Shown piece after piece: positions 1-46,046 of a stretch of 64,000 nt of DNA. Every line of letters begins with the position of its first letter. The first letter of the stretch is position 1. Source of the DNA: Liolophura sinensis. Lineage: Eukaryota > Mollusca > Polyplacophora > Chitonida > Chitonidae. The stretch is from the NCBI RefSeq assembly GCF_032854445.1, contig NC_088295.1, positions 83,806,644-83,870,643 on the forward strand. The letters run 5' to 3'. Position numbers and translations under genes: made by a program. The notes under the pieces are model-generated. The model was not told where the DNA came from and did no database searches. It was given only the letters and a program-made list of their open reading frames with translations.

Positions 1-587
1 TAAACAGTGAAGAAAATTGCATCATTTTAAAACCATCGTTTTAAAATACACCATACAGAAACAAAATTTTCAGTCGATTTCAAATTTGCTTGAACACTTG
101 GCGTCACCTACTACTGATATATAGCCACAAATAACATATGTCTGCTTGATTCATCATCACGTAAGGAATATTATCACATCGTATCAGGAAAATCTTATGT
201 AGAGTGCCAAAAATTTTATTTTTTAGGACTCTTCACTTGTAGGGGTTAAAGAGTGTTATTTATTGTTAATATTTTAGCCATGGTGTTGTTCTTTTTCTTG
301 AAGTATCCTTCATATTATTTTATCATTTCCACTTTCTTTCTCTTCAGCAGCACTTTAAATTTTAAGTACATAAAAACCTGCCACAGATTAAACAGGCAAA
401 AATGAGGAGGATGTCAATATATTTAATAATGAAAAGATTCTCACCTATCTATACCTATCTGTACATAATTTTGCATTCTTTTTTTCCAATATCTTGTTAG
501 GTCATCTTCATAATCTTGAAACAACACAGATGTCTATTAATGCAGGTATAACAAATATGTGTTACCTGCACTTATCTGGTTACTTAC

Positions 588-2336
588 TGCCTGAAGGTCA
601 TTTCTCCTGAGGCATTGTCTACACACTGCCAGAATTTTGTGAACTCTGCTCCACAGTTCTTCTTTACTTTTCCAAAGAATTCAAATCCACACCGTGTAAC
701 TTCCTTCCCCAGGCTGAGACAATATCGTGGGTCTCCAGATTCCTTTGTGCACAACATGAACTCCTATACAAAGAAAGTAAGACAGACATATATGTTTTCT
801 GAAGCTGAAAATTGATCCTTCTCAATAATACAATCTATCAGCTCATTTTTCCACTGTTTTTTACCATCTTCAGTGACATTTATTTATTTACTTGATTGGC
901 CTTTTAGGCTGTACCCAAAAATATTATATTTATATGAAAGCGGCCACATTATGGTGGGAGGATACTCAGCAAGGCAGGACACCCACGACCATTCACAGGT
1001 TGCTGACAGACATTCGACATTCATGTACGACTAAAGAAGAAGCCAGGGAATCTGCACTGACATACTCGTATTACAGCATAGGCAACTTAAGGCACAAATT
1101 CTGTATGTGACAGACTTGCGCTCCAGAATGACTGTTAATGACAGAGATTTGATGAGATGATAAAAAAATTCCCTGATTTAATGATGGGCTAATGCTGAAA
1201 CACCAATGTAAGCAAATCATAAGCGCCCTTTATACAAGCTTTGGGTAGTGATGGGGAAGGACAAGTGAAATATCGCATCAGATGAATTTCATTTATCCGT
1301 ACATCATGTATCCATACAACATGACAGTCTGTCATCATATAGAAGGTTTGCATGTTCAAATTTTGGAGCCCTATTGGAAATCCACAACCAGTGTTAAATT
1401 GGATCAAAAAAGGCTCTCTTATGATCTACTGGAGTGATGATTTCAAATACAAAACTCCTCTTGGCTTACTGTATTTAACCTGTATAAGTTCACTTTAAGA
1501 AACACATAAGGTGCTCAAAAATATACTTTTAATGCCAACACTAATGCCAATCACAGTTCACAAAAACCTCTTTAAGTGGCTCTGAGCCAATCATCAGCAC
1601 ACTCTGATAATGTGGATGTGAAGACAAAGCCCATTTATTTATTTATTTATTTGATTGGTGTTTTATGCAGTACTGAAGAATATTTCACTAATACAACGGC
1701 AGTCAGTATTATGGTGGGTGGAAACCGGGCAGAGCCTGGGGGAAACCCAAGATTATCCCCATGTTGCTGCAGACCTTCCCATGTACGGCTGGAGAGGAAG
1801 CCAGCATAAGGTGGACTTGAACTCACAGGGACCCCATTAGTGAGAGGCTACTAGGTCATTTTAATATGCTCCTTTGAAGTTTCTCTAACATGCATCTCTG
1901 CCTGTGCCACTGTTTTTAATTGTGATAGACAGTATGCTAGTTTAAATTTTGTCATACACAGCCTTTCACTCTTCAGATAAACTGTCAAACAGTTTTCTAC
2001 CATTTATTTGAGAGAGTATACATACCAAAGAAGGATATATACTTAATAATTTCCCTATATGCTAATGGTTGTAAAACATCACAGACGTCAACACTGGCCA
2101 TAATATGCTTTCAAGACGGACTACGATATTCGATAATATAAGGAATAGTGCGGCGTGTTGTTGTTGTTGTAGTTATTGAAATAACCTAGTCTAGAGGACA
2201 TAGTAACCTTGCACTGGTTGTCGCAATATTTGCCAAACTGGATTGAGCCTGCCCGCAGAACCGATGAAGTAAGTTCTATCTCCGGAACTGTCAGCTCTTC
2301 ATAGCTAGGAAGCCAATCTTCATTTGTGAAGGACAT
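588..2336 (-). CDS. NDUFA8: NADH dehydrogenase (ubiquinone) 1 alpha subcomplex subunit 8, 5' part
   Basis: Two coding exons on the minus strand. Exon 1 is 2336-2208: 43 codons from an ATG, beginning MSFTNEDWLPSYEEL and ending CDNQCK before a gttact donor. Exon 2 is 763-588: 58 codons plus two bases, preceded by a tttgtatag acceptor and followed by a gtaagt donor. The junction reads CDNQCK/EFMLC, which aligns with the first CX9C motif of animal NDUFA8. Further CX9C pairs are visible (CLSLGKEVTRC and CGAEFTKFWQC). NDUFA8 is known as an accessory subunit of respiratory complex I on the intermembrane-space side, with disulfide-bonded CX9C pairs and no cleaved presequence. About 101 of roughly 170 residues are seen. 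The next exon should start in phase 2 with a cysteine-rich stretch; I do not find it in 1-587, so it is probably beyond the left edge. The intron at 764-2207 holds two SINE copies. Confidence 0.9.
880..1075 (-). repeat. SINE copy (tRNA-headed family A), diverged
   Basis: Matches the body of the dispersed family, including cattatggtgggaggata and ttgctgacagacattc; the tRNA-like head is eroded. Lies in the NDUFA8 intron. Confidence 0.75.
1631..1860 (-). repeat. SINE copy (family A), nearly full body
   Basis: (ATTT)n end, then ttgattggtgttttatgc, attatggtgggtggaaacc, cttcccatgtacgg and ggacttgaactcacag. In the NDUFA8 intron. Confidence 0.85.
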
Positions 2337-2889
2337 TTCTCTCTAGCATCCCACACGATCGCTGAAGAAATGGCGATTGCAGATACAGCACTTCCGAAGG
2401 GAGATAACTCCCTGTCTATGGCTGTCACTCTGCGTCTGACTGCAGGCACATCAGTTATGCAGAACTATTTCTATCCAGGTGTTCCAGTATATTTCCCATC
2501 CCGTTGCAAGGAGTCCTTTTTTAAACGGCTCTTTAGAACTGGTGGAATAATTCTTTCAGCAACTTCAGGAAAAAAGTTATGCTCTAATTCATGAACAGTT
2601 TGCGCGAGTTTATGAACAGTTTGGTTTTGGCTTACCATTCAACCCATTGTTCATTTTTTTTGTAAACAATTCTTTGCTTTCATAACATGCATTTCTATTT
2701 GTCAGCAACTTTACAAAAAAAGTGGTGCATGGATGTTGATGAAACTTTGCGCACCACTTGGTTTTGTCACTTAAGATTTGTAGGCCTGTATGGCCTACAC
2801 AATATACATTTAGTTGTTTTCTAGGTTTAGTATGATTCTGATATAGTGATATAGAATGTTTCTTGTTCATATTTGTATTATATATTATA

Positions 2890-3130
2890 TCCAACAGCTG
2901 TGGTAGGATTGACTACATATAAGAGCTTCCCACCAATGCGGTCACTGTGAGTTGAAGAATAGCACATGCTGACTTCCTCTCCGGCCGTACGTGGGAGTAT
3001 CGGCCAACAATCTGGTCGTGGGGTTTCCCCCGAGCTCTGCGCGGTTTCCTCCCACCATAATGCTGGACGCCGTCGTATAAGTGAAATATTCTTAAATAAA
3101 ACACCATTCAAATAAATAAATAAATAAATA
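2890..3130 (+). repeat. SINE copy (family A)
   Basis: Sense orientation: accaatgcggtcactgtgag, ctctccggccgtacgtggga, cctcccaccataatgctgg, ending in an (AAAT)n tail followed by (TA)n. Confidence 0.87.
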
Positions 3131-3544
3131 TATATATATATATAATCGCTATTTACCCTCGGGCTATAAAATTTTCCTTACTGTATATAGTCTAGAGGTC
3201 GAATCGTGGACTTAAAACCCAAAGGTCTTTGGCTCAAATCCCAAATGGTTCGACCCTTATCACATAACCTTGATACCTGCAAACACAACCTGCATATACA
3301 TACCTGTGTGTCCTGAAGTTGATGTATTCGAAATGATATGTATTCATACCTAGGTCAACTTTGTGTTTAGCGCTCACATAGAATTGTTTTGGCATATAGG
3401 CCTACGTTGTTTCACGATGGGATTTCATCGTACTCGTATATATATAAAATAAACATATATAATATAACTATTATGTCATGTTGTCAGTTTTATGAATGTC
3501 CGCGGGATTAAGCAAGAGGTTTGTCGGGAGTAGGCCTTAGGCCT

Positions 3545-3651
3545 ACTCTATAAAAGTCGGCCCATGGTTTTCTCCGAGCATTCCGCTTTCCTCCACACAT
3601 CAAGCTGACCGTCGTCAAATAAATGAAAAATTCTTGAATTCGGCTTTAACC

Positions 3652-3685
<34 letters not shown>

Positions 3686-3698
3686 TTATCAATCAGCC
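3545..3698 (+). repeat. Degenerate SINE copy (family A) with (CAAT)n tail
   Basis: Body traces include gaccgtcgtcaaataaatga and aaattcttgaattcggc; followed by about eleven CAAT units at 3652-3698. Confidence 0.6.
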
Positions 3699-3799
3699 CA
3701 TTACTTTCGTATCGTTAAAGTATACCTTCTTTAAAGAGTATTGGAATTGAATTTGTAGATATTCAGGCACGGCTATAGGTGAAGGTTGTCGAGTGCCTG

Positions 3800-4030
3800 A
3801 TCATGAATTGCACCTTTAAAGGTATAACAGCACCGGCCTATATATACCATGATTTAACGCTGCTCCTAATTGTGTAAAGGTGCCTATATTGTAAAACGCG
3901 GCATCTTTGAATCTTGTAACAGCACCTAATATGTAACGGTGGTAGTATGATAACACGCTGAGCATACTAGTGTTCGTGCAACAGCGCCTGTATCGTAAAA
4001 GCTGCCCCTAATCGTGTAACGGTGCCTACA
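3800..4030. repeat. Degenerate short tandem repeat
   Basis: Irregular units of about 17-23 bp built on a gtaac-ggtgcctatatt theme (for example ggtgcctatattgtaaaac, agcgcctgtatcgtaaaa, ggtgcctac). Confidence 0.5.
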
Positions 4031-4919
4031 GGCAATCAGCGTGCGTGTAGAAATAACGCGACCGTCCTAAGGCACGTGGCCTGTGCAAAATGACGGCACT
4101 TAAAGCAAGAGAAAAACTGGTCTCACGATGAGACAGTTTCGTTGATAGAGGAGTATGAAAAATATCATTGCCTGTACAACACTCTCTCTAAAGATTACAA
4201 AGACACGGACAAAAGAAAATCAATGTGTCTCATGTTCTTTCACACAGCTCAACACACGACAACAGTGTTGGACAATGTTGACCTATCTGATTTGTAGTGT
4301 GGACGGGACGCCCAACTTACCTCGACAGCATTCGACAGAGTCAACAGAAGTTGAACGATGTTGGATAGTCTCGACGGAGCTTTAACTATACCACTATACT
4401 ATACTGTAACAAATTTATAGGAAACCGCACATGATTTACAGCCGTTGTTGTAAATTATTCGGTTTAAAAGAGAAAAAGCTGAAAACAGCTATTATTTGGC
4501 TGAAAATAAAGAAAACAACGTGAAAATAAGTGCAATCATCATGTGCCGGTTCTATCTGGGAGAAATATATAGTAACGTCGCGAATTCTGTAGCTTACTTC
4601 AGGTATAAGACCGAAAACTGTGATATGCGTATCTCTACTGTGTTTGTCTTCACTCACAAAACGGGTCACCGTCGTATCTCTATAAGTGAAACATTATGGA
4701 GCACAGCAATAAGCCCGACATAAGTAAATAAATTAGTAAATAAATATTTCTCTGCGACCGATTTAATGGGCATATGCCCATTAAATGCGCATATGCAATG
4801 CATATATACGTCGTTTCCCAAATTCCCTTTTCCCGGTTTTCTTCATCCATAAAAACTTCACCACCGTTGCGTGAGTGAACAATTCTTTTGTACAGCGTAA
4901 TTTATATATTTGATTGACC

Positions 4920-5165
4920 GGTATTTATTTCATTGGTGTTTTACGCCGTACTCGAGAATACCTCACTTATACGACAGCAGCCAGCATTATGGTGGGAGGC
5001 AACTGGGCAGAGCCTTGATACATGACATCTACCTATACTTAAGCTTGTCAACTTTATCGGCGCAGGAAAGTGAAGGGTCTGGGCACAGCAAGATCTGGAT
5101 TCGAACACGCGACCTCATTGATCACAGTCCTGATGTTCGTTGCTAGCTAGCACATAACCAACCAA
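4920..5165 (-). repeat. SINE copy (family A), rearranged head end
   Basis: Contains ggtgttttacgccgtactc, acttatacgacagcagccag and attatggtgggaggcaac. Downstream part differs from the family. Confidence 0.75.
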
Positions 5166-6019
5166 ACCATGCAGCGAGGCTCCCGAACCAAATATTACAT
5201 AAATAATATTTATGTATTTTGGAATTAATTTATTTGCTTCATTTGATTATTGCACATTATAATGCCAGTCAGTTTTATTTTTTATTTGCATATAGGATTT
5301 CGGTGGGTTTTATGGGTGGAGGAATACGGAGTGCACGGAATAAACCAGCGAGCTTTAACAAAGAAGTGATTATATACCTGTACATATAAATGCATGCAGC
5401 TTAAATTAAGCAACATGGAAAAACACTTTCCAAACGTAGAAAAGGTGTTCTCGATCCCCGTTAGATATGTGTGTGTATTTCTCTTGTGCACGCGAGACTA
5501 AACTGCGTAGTGGTTATCTGAGAATATTAACATTTTTCACAGACACCCATGTAATAAACAAATTGTGTAACTTCAGTGGAACGAAAATAGGAGTGGAATT
5601 ACCTTGACCTTGAGTGGGAAGACCCGGAGTTTTAAAGAGTGAAAGTTTGGTGGGCACTCCATCCCTCAAATCCCATCCCTCATCACATGTGAAATCAATA
5701 TTGAACTATAGGGATTTGTTATGTATTTTATGAAACATTTTTCTACCCATAAAGTGTCAAGACATACATGCTTCATCTTGTGTAATGGTGATGTATATTA
5801 TTTGTTTGTTTCAGGAGCTGCGTAGATATGATAACTGTTATCATTGACCTTAACGTGGTATTGTTTATACATCTCCATGATTTTTGACGATTCGATGTTA
5901 GTACATGATGACTTTAAAACTTATCGATTATCACTGGATTCTTTGAAGGTGTAAGTAATTTTGTAACGATAGGCGTACAATGTTATTCGGGTTCTATCAT
6001 CTCTGACTTTATTTGCTTT

Positions 6020-6145
6020 ATATAGGCCTACCTTCTTAATTTTTTTGGTGGTTTGTAGTAAACATTGTGTTGGAAGTTAGTCTTTTGACCCGGAATACCC
6101 ATGCAAGCATATATGGTTGACGGTTGGAATATGAATGCCTCTCAG
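6020..6145. repeat. Unclassified interspersed repeat, copy 1
   Basis: Shares the ordered strings ggtggtttgtagtaaac, gtgttggaagttagtc and ggttgacggttggaatatga with the copies near 43300, 51460, 58700 and 60950. Confidence 0.55.
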
Positions 6146-8278
6146 ATTTTATATGTGTAACGTTATTGTTATATATTATTTTTATGTATCCTCACTACCA
6201 GTAAAAATAATTCTGAATAACCGACTTTGCCATGGCTCTAAGTTCAGTGTTTGTTTGGTGGTAATGTTAAGAAACTTAAAATTCTCTCTGTACTGTGTAA
6301 ACATAAGTGTTCTTTTTTGTGTTCGGGTATACAAATATATGCATAGACAGAAGTTAGGCAAGGCACATATACTTCTCATATAATTATCTACATCCTTGTA
6401 AACGACCAAAACATATGGCCAATGGCATAAAGTTGAATGCCTGCCAGTTTGATATAACATGTACACTGTTCCACCATGTGGTTTACACAGCAGCAGCTGT
6501 TGTGCAGTGTCGGCCACTCCGACAAGGCCGTTACAAACACGACTAGTATCTCACGCACCCAGGGGACGCGTGAGAGACACTGGGCTCTAAGGGTTCGTTA
6601 ATCAGAGGTATACCCATAAGGTGTGCACCACAAGCATTTGAGCCGCGGTTGTTTACTCGTGTTGCTACAGAAACAGGGCTTTGGCTGTCCCGCAGCTATT
6701 GCCATTACGTACGATCTCTTTAGCCAAGCACTGTCCTCACTCAGGTTACTATATACTCGTTCATCAACAGCAGGGACTTTTTAATACATAGCAAGTGTAA
6801 AACTACTGCAGGAAATTCCCTTTCTCGTTTTTTGTTTTGGACGAGAACATTCTGAAAAACGGTAAAAGTGTTTTGAAGCTGAAGAGCAGTTTTAGCTGTG
6901 GCAAAGAACTCCTCCTCTAAGTTATAAGGTAAGCGGCAGATAACCGACAGCTCGTGATTCGTGGTGCTGGGTTTGGAAGCATTACTGAATGAAGACGGAT
7001 GAGAAACCGATAGTGATGACGTTTACTGGGGTGTAAGTCACAGTGTGCTACATGTTCTTCCAAACGCCCATGCATCTCAGCTCTCCGATTTGACCGAGTA
7101 CATTAACCTGGCATGTCTAATGAGTAGTACTTATGTCCATGTCCAGCCACTGATCATAACCAGGCACCAAGATACACCGTGGCCGGGCTGTATACTGTTG
7201 AAACCTGTGAGGTGAGCGAGTTTACACGGTCAGAGTAAACTTACTACATCCTTACAACCGATTTTCACCAAGGCTGGAGCGAAGGAAGCGAGCAGTTCGG
7301 TTTGCCAGCTACTAGTACAGCCAGGTAGTTGAACAGCGCGCTAAAGAAACGCAGAAAATAGTGGCGGCTGATGGGTATTCCAGAAGGGTGGAGAAGTATG
7401 GGGAAGCCTGGTATTATCGTAAACAGCTACTGAAACGACCTTCGGAATCTGTCGATAAGATGTAGGAAGTGGGGTAAGGTCTGACTGCATCCAAATCGAA
7501 CTCCGACCCACTATGATTTGACGTTGTTTGCCAATGTTTTGGCGTTTTTGCATAAGTACATCACCTTCGTTGTCTAACATCCATGCTTTAAGAGGAGATT
7601 GTTTTACGAAGCTATCGCACAAATTACTGTTCTCTTGAAGCCGTCATGAGAGTGTGAAAACCCTCCCACTCGCCCACCTCTTTTAACGAGGAACTCTGCT
7701 GCTTCCAGCATCACCGGCAAATTTCTTTACTTTCTTTCTGGCTGTCACTCTCAGTGGGGATTCCTCTGACAGATGGAACGCTTGATTAACAAAAAACTTG
7801 TACCAGCGTTACAACAGGTTTGCCAGACTACATGGAGAACATGACTTGTGGTGGTTGTATATTCAGGGATCGTGTTCTTTATTAAATGTAGATTTTCATC
7901 AATCTAAGACGATCTAGTTAAAAATGGAACGTATTCGCCCAAGTTACAAATGACGCAGTGTGTGGATGTTTAGGCGGGTAGGACTTAAGAACATTCGACC
8001 TAATTCAAGGTCAGTTTTCAAAATACCTCGGTTGTAGCAGACCTCCTTGGATAAGCGAATTTAGCCCAAGCATTGGTCTAAGTACCTTGGATAACCTGGA
8101 AACAATGATTCCATGGAAAACACATGTAATACAAGCCACAGGTGATGCTACCAATTCCAAATGACCACTGATGATTCCATGGTTTGGGGCATTTGGAAAG
8201 CGAAGTAAAGCATATTACCAAGAAGAGAGTTGACCGAAAGATTTGGAGTTTTGAATGTGCAATGTGTAATACATTGTG

Positions 8279-41379
<33,101 letters not shown>

Positions 41380-42114
41380 AGTTAGGTGGGGATGGGCATG
41401 AGCGTTTGGTTTTTGTTGTAAGATCTAAAGGGTTGTAAGGGTTAGCTTACTTACTAAACGAGTTGAAAATATCAAATATCAGACCTCGAGAAATAGTTGG
41501 ATTATGGAAAGGAAATACATATTGGACAGCAATGTGTACAGTTTGAAGTGTTGTAAGCTGAGCAGAGGCTCTCCCAGGTTGGCCTGTGTTAGTAGATGGC
41601 TTGCGGAGACAAACGGACTGAATGCATAAGAGTGGAAAACATGAATATGGTCTACGTAACATGCAGATATATGTAAGCTTTGAGATATTTTTAAAGAAAA
41701 TATACATTGTGTCAGTATGTGTATCGGCTTGATATCATGTACATGCTTAGGGCTCTTAGGACCCTATCAGCCCTCGCTCCCCATTCTATACCCCCACCCT
41801 TACATCCTCTCACTTCAGAACCCAACCAGGAGAGCCCGACGCTTCGTGTTGGTCTAACTCGGTGTTGGTCAACTTTACCTCTATTTTGTGGACTTTTGCG
41901 ATTGAAAACACACACGGCTCTTAAGCATGGTAAGCATGCTGTGTTTGCCTCTCTAGATGAAGGGACCACCATAACTGTATGCCCGAGAAGCAGCCAAGGC
42001 GGGCCACAGGGCAAATTTTGTCCTGTGGACAGAGATTGCTATGTTTGTTCAGCTGCCGGTGATTGCTCATTAACTAAAATGTTCACCTATTATTATTCGT
42101 CGTTACATTGTACT

Positions 42115-42120
42115 AATAAA
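42115..42120 (+). terminator. Possible poly(A) signal of giant EB gene
   Basis: AATAAA about 740 bp after the stop codon, immediately followed by an A-run. It would give a 3' UTR of roughly 750 bp. Confidence 0.4.
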
Positions 42121-43299
42121 AAAAAATCTAAGAACAAATATTGCAAGACAAAGCGATGGATTTGAACACGTACACCAATAAGTTAAATATAATTTTTGTA
42201 AACGAAGTCTTTGCATTTCTCTAATGAGATATTGCATTATCCACATGGTGTCAAGGTTGGTAATTAACGATAGTTAAATTAACTTTATGACGAATGTTCA
42301 TTAATGAATGCGTGAAGACAGCATGATAGATGATTTTATGGTACATGAACCCTTGTACTGCTCAATCTGTATACACACTGAGGAGGAAGTGCGGGGGGGG
42401 AGGGGTTATGGTAACGTTTGTGTATATACTTATCATAATCAGCATGCCTGTAAGAACTCAAATATTGAAATGGACCAACTTAATTTTGATCGAATATGTA
42501 ATTGTCATACCTTTAATGATTGGTGTATACTGTGGTGAAGTGTAACATGCAAAATTATTAAAATCTATATTTAAAAAAAATTAAAATTCACCTGATTTTC
42601 TTCTTCGTGCTAAAATCTGCCAATTCATGCTAACTTATGATTTCAGTTTAAACCATTTTAGTAAGCAATATGCTTAACTGTAGTAAAAAAAAAATTGAAA
42701 ATGTGAAATACATCCACTGACGGAAACGATTACCCAATGGTACTTTGTTTGAGACAATTTAAAATTCACTTATAGTTTAGTTAGTTAGAAGGAGATGTAT
42801 ATTGCTGTAGCGGACTTACATATCGCACTGTTTATGTGCACTACATGTGTCGTTATTTAGGGTGATTAAATGTACAAAACTGTGCTAAACTCGAACGTTG
42901 TTCATTCGTAAATAAACCAACACATGCACTTCACAATGAACTGGCTTGGAACTGAATTTAATTGAAAACTTTGAATTTCATTAATATGTCTGGTCTGCCT
43001 TTTTAATGTGACCTGGATATTAACCTTCTTGACTGTGCTACGTGACTGAACAGATGACTGTGGTCGGAAAGAGTGCCTCAGTGTATAGAATATGAGTATA
43101 TTCTTCACAATCAAGGATAGGTCTAATACAGCTCATCTAATCGGGCTATGATCCTTTTCCCACAACCGGATGAAGTTATCCGGTTCTTCCGGTGCAGCAT
43201 TCCGACTGTGTCCTTCCTTCAGTAACCGAAGCTATCCATGATAATAATCAACAATCCAGGTGGAATCTGTTTCAATAAAACATCTATCACTTACTATAT

Positions 43300-43420
43300 T
43301 TTCTTAGTTTCTTGATGGTTTGTGACAATCATTGTTTTGGAATGTGGTCTTGCGATTATTGACCCAGAACGTTCCGTTAACGTCTCTTATGGTTGACGGC
43401 TTGTGTTCGAATGCCTGTTT
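43300..43420. repeat. Unclassified interspersed repeat, copy 2
   Basis: Shares cttgcgattattgacccaga and ggttgacggcttgtgttcga with the other copies. Confidence 0.7.
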
Positions 43421-43839
43421 CTAGGCATAGATTGATGTCGTTTCTGTAGATAAGGTAAACTAATGACAGGACCGACAAGAAAACGGAGCGCACAGCGATG
43501 GCCTTGAAGGGCCTCCAATCATAAAGCCTAGCTTTAACATCCAAATTGATTAATAAAGTAAACACAAATTAAAAATGTGGAGGATAGACGAACTTATACC
43601 TGCGCATATAAATGCTGTATTTACAGGCTTCAGTTGATGGCGTTATTCATTCATTTGGTTGCTGTTTAAGTCCAAGAAGATTTTATCACAAGCTTTTCAA
43701 ATTGGCCAACTTTGACAGTATAGATATACCCGTATTTACATTGTTAAGGAACAAAAATTGCAATTATGGATAGCTATCCCAATTAAATAGGCCTGTGAAC
43801 AGGCTGATTTGTTCACTTAACAGACTCTGGTGCAATCAG

Positions 43840-44175
43840 GTATCTGTTTATTTATTTCACTGGAGTTTTACGTTCACGTATCAGTTTTATAAATACTATA
43901 CGAAGTGCGTGCTTGTAAGCGTATGTTTTTGTTTAGTCTCAGTGTTGTATTTATTTATTTGATTGAAGGTTTACATTCATGTCTTAGCCTTATAAATACA
44001 ATACGATATGCTTACTTCTATAACCATATGTGTTTGTTCAGTCTCAGTGTTGTGTTTATGTATTTGATTGATGCTTCACTCCTTTCTCCAGAACTTTTCA
44101 CTAATATCATAACGGTTAGTTCGTTGGGCGCAGGAATGTTACTGGTGGACATTCCCACGTATGGCGCTCTGAGTG
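43840..44175 (-). repeat. Two eroded SINE fragments (family A)
   Basis: Two stretches beginning with ATTT repeats and a gat-tga..ttta motif; the second continues gaacttttcactaatatc and gacattcccacgtatggc. Confidence 0.4.
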
Positions 44176-44576
44176 TTCCTTAACTACAGCAAAACTGGGC
44201 TATTTTTCTGATACGGTTATCCAGTTAAGGAGAGAACCTCTTAATAATGAGCCATAATTAGTCTGTTCATAACAGCATTCTGGGCCATTAATGATAAGTC
44301 AATTTTACGAGAAAAATATGTGGGAAAACCAAATATCCCCAAATCTCCTGGTCAATAAAGGTCGTCATCATTAAAACCTAAAAACAATAATGTTCACAAT
44401 TAGCGATACTAGCTGTATTAAAGGTATCTCTTATATCTTAAACAACGGCAATGACTGATGGTTAAACGCCACGAACCGATATCGGGATAATGTGACAACT
44501 GAAGAGGGCATAATTTATACCATATGAGCAAGGGTTGTTATCATGCATGCTCGGCGAAGTACAAACGTGAATGTGT

Positions 44577-44611
44577 GTTGGGGTGGGATGGGATTGGGGT
44601 GGGGTGGGTCA
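44577..44611 (+). other. G-rich tract
   Basis: Runs ggggtgggatgggattgggg and ggggtggg; possible G-quadruplex, intergenic. Confidence 0.6.
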
Positions 44612-44959
44612 GCCCTGAAAATTCCTTTTAGTGTTGGACAGTAGAACTGTTGTTCAATCTTACAGATTCTGTTTTTACCAAATGCATGTAACACATCCCC
44701 TGCTGGATAGCGCCGATATAAACACACCAGCCTCGAGTTATCAAACAGTTTTGTAATATCAAAGACACACTAATACTCGTGGCACACTCGTCTCGCATTA
44801 TTGCTGAGAGTAAAACCACGTAGGAATTTTATCAGTTATATCAGTTCTTGTGTCCAGGAGACATATTCACGGTTTTACTAAGAATAAGAACAGCGGTTTC
44901 TCGAAAATTTCGTATTATATTTATTGGATAACTTGCTAAAATATATAAAGAATGTATTA

Positions 44960-45312
44960 CAGACACATCGTGAGTGAGTGAGTGCTTGGCTTTTAGCCTC
45001 GTACTTAGCAATTTTTCAGTCAAATGACGACGAAGGAGTCCTTGGAGTGCATGTACTGTGCCTCCTTGCTGCAGGATGGATTTCTTTTATCTAGTGCTGC
45101 TTCACTGAAACGACTTACCAAAGGCAAGTAAGCCGCACCGTCCGATCCAATATACTGATTGGGGCCAATCAGTCGTTGAACTATCCCCTTAATTCTGAAC
45201 GTCAGGCGAGTAAGTTACAACTTCCTCTTATAAGGTCTTAGATGTGACCAGACCCAGGATTGACCCTGGATCTAACGCCACCCGAAGTGGACGCTCTACC
45301 AACTGTGGTATT
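44960..45312 (-). repeat. tRNA-derived SINE (family C) with GTGA-repeat end
   Basis: Minus-strand head at about 45312-45230 has A-box-like agttggtagagcg and B-box-like gggtcaatcct. The body has tcagtcaaatgacgacgaag and aggcaagtaagccgcacc (plus strand); the other end is gtgagtgagtgag. I recall this body as widespread in molluscs. Confidence 0.82.
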
Positions 45313-45834
45313 TGGGCCATTAAATTTAAAGTTGAATGGTAATACGTTCTTATTTTAGGATCGAGTATAATATTGCTCTAAAATAACTCTATATATAACA
45401 TATTTGTTTCTGAGGTCTTACACACTGTACATACTTACAAACCATGAAATAAAATGTCAGCATCTCTAATCCTAGTTCCACTAGAAAAAGCCCCCGATTG
45501 ATCATTACGGTGTGGTATTTATTAAGTAACAGCGGCAGCTTAATTTCATTTTTGCCTTCAAATATTTTTTTTCGTAATTGTCACAATTTTTTATAAATGT
45601 GTTTAAAATATCTTTTTGCAATAACAATTAATGTTAGGTTTAACAATGACGTCTCCATTTTCTATGTATATATGTTCCTTTGCGTTACGTTATATTAATC
45701 TCCCTTCATGAAACTGCTTCAGTGTGGTCATTATATCTATGAAATCATGAGGTGAGTATCAAGGACGAAGGTGTTTTGAAACGCTTGCTCAAAACGTATT
45801 GGTTGTTTTCGGAGTGAATTGGTATGGCTCTAAT

Positions 45835-46046
45835 ATTGCCGACAATGCGGTCGCTGTGAGTTCAAGTCCAGCTCATGCTGGCTTCCTCTCCGGCATTACG
45901 TGGGAAAGTCTGTCAGCAACCTGTGGATGGTCGTGGGCTTTCCCCTGCTGTGCCCGGTTTCCTCCCACAATAATGCTGGCCGCCGTCGTATAAGTGAAAT
46001 ATTCTTGAGTACGGCGTAAAAACACCAATCAAATAAATAAATAAAT
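45835..46046 (+). repeat. SINE copy (family A), well preserved body
   Basis: Sense copy: caatgcggtcgctgtgagtt, ctcatgctggcttcctctcc, gccgccgtcgtataagtgaa, gagtacggcgtaaaaacacc and (AAAT)n tail. Lacks the tRNA-like head. Confidence 0.9.

Larger units (their letters stand above)
2600..8278. other. Intergenic region between NDUFA8 and the giant gene
   Basis: No convincing exon on either strand. Holds SINE copies, simple repeats and one copy of the unclassified repeat. The two genes are divergent, so both promoters should lie here or just upstream of 2336, but no TATA-like or other promoter element can be called with confidence. Confidence 0.6.

Noticed and set aside
4660-4745. Possible SINE 3' fragment (accgtcgtatctctataagtg)
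   Set aside because: Similarity is short and interrupted; not clear enough to list as a copy.
41707-42165. 152-codon open frame after the giant gene, with a cysteine-rich end
   Set aside because: Lies in the presumed 3' UTR, has no signal peptide or known cysteine pattern and overlaps the likely poly(A) signal.
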